Shown piece after piece: positions 62,902 to 64,000 of a stretch of DNA of 64,000 nt. The notes below the pieces were generated by a model. That model ran no database searches, was not told the DNA's origin, and saw only the letters and a list, made by a program, of their open reading frames with translations. Origin of the DNA: Bdellovibrio sp. qaytius (lineage in GTDB: Bacteria; Bdellovibrionota; Bdellovibrionia; Bdellovibrionales; Bdellovibrionaceae); contig CP025734.1 in NCBI GenBank assembly GCA_004011035.1, forward strand, positions 1,386,001 to 1,450,000, in the 5' to 3' direction. Position 1 is the stretch's first letter, and each line of letters starts with the position of its first letter. The position numbers and the translations under genes are program-made.

Positions 62902-63909
62902 ATGTCGAACCTACATATGAACTCTCAAATATCATCAAACATTTGGTTTGAAGCCAGTGCGCCTTCTAATATCGCGCTAATTAAATATATGGGAAAAACC
63001 GATACCGTAAATAATCGTCCCACAAATTCTTCGTTATCATGGACGTTAAATAATTTACGCACATTTGTTCGTATCAAACAAAACGGTGAACTGACATCTG
63101 ATCAATGGAGCGCTCTTAAACGTAATGATTTACGTCCGATTGAATTGTCTGAAAAGGGCAAAAAAAAATTCTTAGATTTTTTTGCAAAACTTAAAACTGA
63201 ATTTAAACTAACTGGCTTTTTTGAAATAGAATCGGCTAATAATTTTCCGTCAGATTGTGGTCTTGCTAGCTCTGCTAGTAGTTTTGCAGCGCTAACAATG
63301 GTGGCCCATCAATACGCCGGTGGCACTTATTTACCAAAAGAATTAGCGCGCATTTCGCAAAAAGGTTCTGGTTCATCTTGTCGTTCGTTTTTTTCGCCGT
63401 GGTCGTTATGGCATGAACAAGGTGCTGAAGAAATTCAGATGCCGATTAAAGAATTAAAACACATGGTTATTCTTTGCGACGAATCGGTTAAGGCCGTTTC
63501 ATCAAGCCAAGCGCATGTTCAAGTTTTAACTTCTGATTTATTTAAAGGCCGTCCCGAGCGCGCAGCGGATCGTTTGCAAAAACTGATTACAGCACTTCGT
63601 AAGCCTGAAACTGAATGGAAAAATATCTTTCAAATCTGTTGGAATGAATTTTGGGATATGCACACGCTATTTCATACTTCGAGCCCAGCGTTTATGTATT
63701 TAAATGGCGATGGTTTTTCAGTGCTCGCGCAAATTTTAGAGATGTGGCAAAAAGAGGGCGATGGCCCTATTGTGACAATGGATGCGGGCAGCAATATTCA
63801 TTTATTGTTTAGAACAAATCAGCCAGACAGTTACACAAAATATTTAAATCACTTTAATCAAAAATTTAACATCTGGACCGATGACGGTTACCAAAACCGT
63901 AAAGACTAA
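62902..63909 (+). CDS. mvaD: Diphosphomevalonate decarboxylase
   Basis: Converts diphosphomevalonate to IPP. ASAPSNIALIKYMGK is the substrate-binding start (KYMGK where many have KYWGK), FPSDCGLASSASSFAA the P-loop, GSGSSCRSF the GS-rich segment, and TMDAGSNIHLL supplies the catalytic Asp. 335 aa. ATG 62917 is an alternative start. Confidence 0.92.
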   Translation: MSNLHMNSQISSNIWFEASAPSNIALIKYMGKTDTVNNRPTNSSLSWTLNNLRTFVRIKQNGELTSDQWSALKRNDLRPIELSEKGKKKFLDFFAKLKTEFKLTGFFEIESANNFPSDCGLASSASSFAALTMVAHQYAGGTYLPKELARISQKGSGSSCRSFFSPWSLWHEQGAEEIQMPIKELKHMVILCDESVKAVSSSQAHVQVLTSDLFKGRPERAADRLQKLITALRKPETEWKNIFQICWNEFWDMHTLFHTSSPAFMYLNGDGFSVLAQILEMWQKEGDGPIVTMDAGSNIHLLFRTNQPDSYTKYLNHFNQKFNIWTDDGYQNRKD

Positions 63910-63911
63910 TC

Positions 63912-64000
63912 ATGGTTGAAAGCTTAGAAACACAAAAATCTGATTGGACAGTACAAGTTCCCGGAAAATGGATCTTAGCCGGCGAACACGCTGTGCTTCG
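63912..64000 (+). CDS. mvaK1: Mevalonate kinase, N-terminal fragment cut by the window edge
   Basis: Starts two bases after mvaD and reads VQVPGKWILAGEHAVLR, the GHMP opening with the GEHAVL motif typical of mevalonate kinase. Only 29 codons are inside the window. The operon position supports the assignment. Confidence 0.75.
   Translation, partial: MVESLETQKSDWTVQVPGKWILAGEHAVL

Noticed and set aside
1-64000. tRNA or rRNA genes
   Set aside because: I saw no cloverleaf with a TTCRANY-type arm in the right spacing and no rRNA-like sequence.

Overview
The window looks like chromosomal DNA from an AT-rich member of the Bdellovibrionota (Bdellovibrio-like predatory or epibiotic bacteria). The grounds are many Sec- and lipobox-exported proteins of unknown family, outer-membrane barrel-like proteins ending in Phe, a complete alternative complex III operon, a bacterial mevalonate pathway and the thrS-infC pair. 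The lineage is an inference from gene content, not from a marker tree.

Region 1 (0.2-14.7 kb) is an accessory polymorphic-toxin locus. One full-length secreted RHS protein (1636-5610) carries a predicted caspase-like tip. It is followed by orphan RHS 3' ends and tip fragments, most paired with a probable immunity gene: an L,D-transpeptidase-like (Tlde1/DUF2778-type) tip; a tip resembling toxin-24-type nuclease domains; an HExxH metallopeptidase tip paired with an exported protein that resembles a TIMP/netrin domain; a glycine-rich tip with a membrane immunity protein; and a tip remnant with a DUF4279 immunity protein. The array also holds a reverse-strand tyrosine recombinase remnant, a cluster of TCGTGCCAA repeats, and about 0.5-kb direct repeats that flank a 3.3-kb module.

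Region 2 (11.9-19.7 kb, overlapping the array end) is a zone of broken genes. A TIMP-like immunity gene, a small unknown gene, an outer-membrane protein, an HD-GYP phosphodiesterase, a DUF1338 enzyme, a ChaN-like protein and a polysaccharide deacetylase are interrupted by 14 single-base indels, nearly all in homopolymer runs. They read through once one base is added or removed. I saw no such lesion in the genes from 20 to 64 kb. This is either local decay or local consensus error.

Region 3 (19.8-40 kb) is ordinary chromosome: a trypsin-like lipoprotein, a FabMG-type reductase, LPS core genes (heptosyltransferase, waaA), a barrel/lipoprotein/MFS group, an RNA methyltransferase, a cobalamin adenosyltransferase, an N-formylglutamate amidohydrolase, and System II cytochrome c maturation (resB, ccsA). 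Those two genes directly precede the alternative complex III operon actABCDEF (40.2-47.6 kb), whose haem proteins they would mature.

Region 4 (47.7-59.7 kb) holds translation genes. thrS is preceded by a ten-residue leader ORF with five successive Thr codons. infC appears to start at AUA, overlapping the thrS stop. The usual thrS-infC-rpmI-rplT order is split by about 8.3 kb of reverse-strand genes for exported proteins, including a predicted secreted FAM20/HipA-fold kinase, a phosphatase-like protein lacking the P-loop Arg, and three proteins whose mature N-terminus carries C-x-x-L-F.

Region 5 (59.7-64 kb) is the mevalonate operon fni-mvaA-mvaK2-mvaD-mvaK1; the last gene runs off the window.
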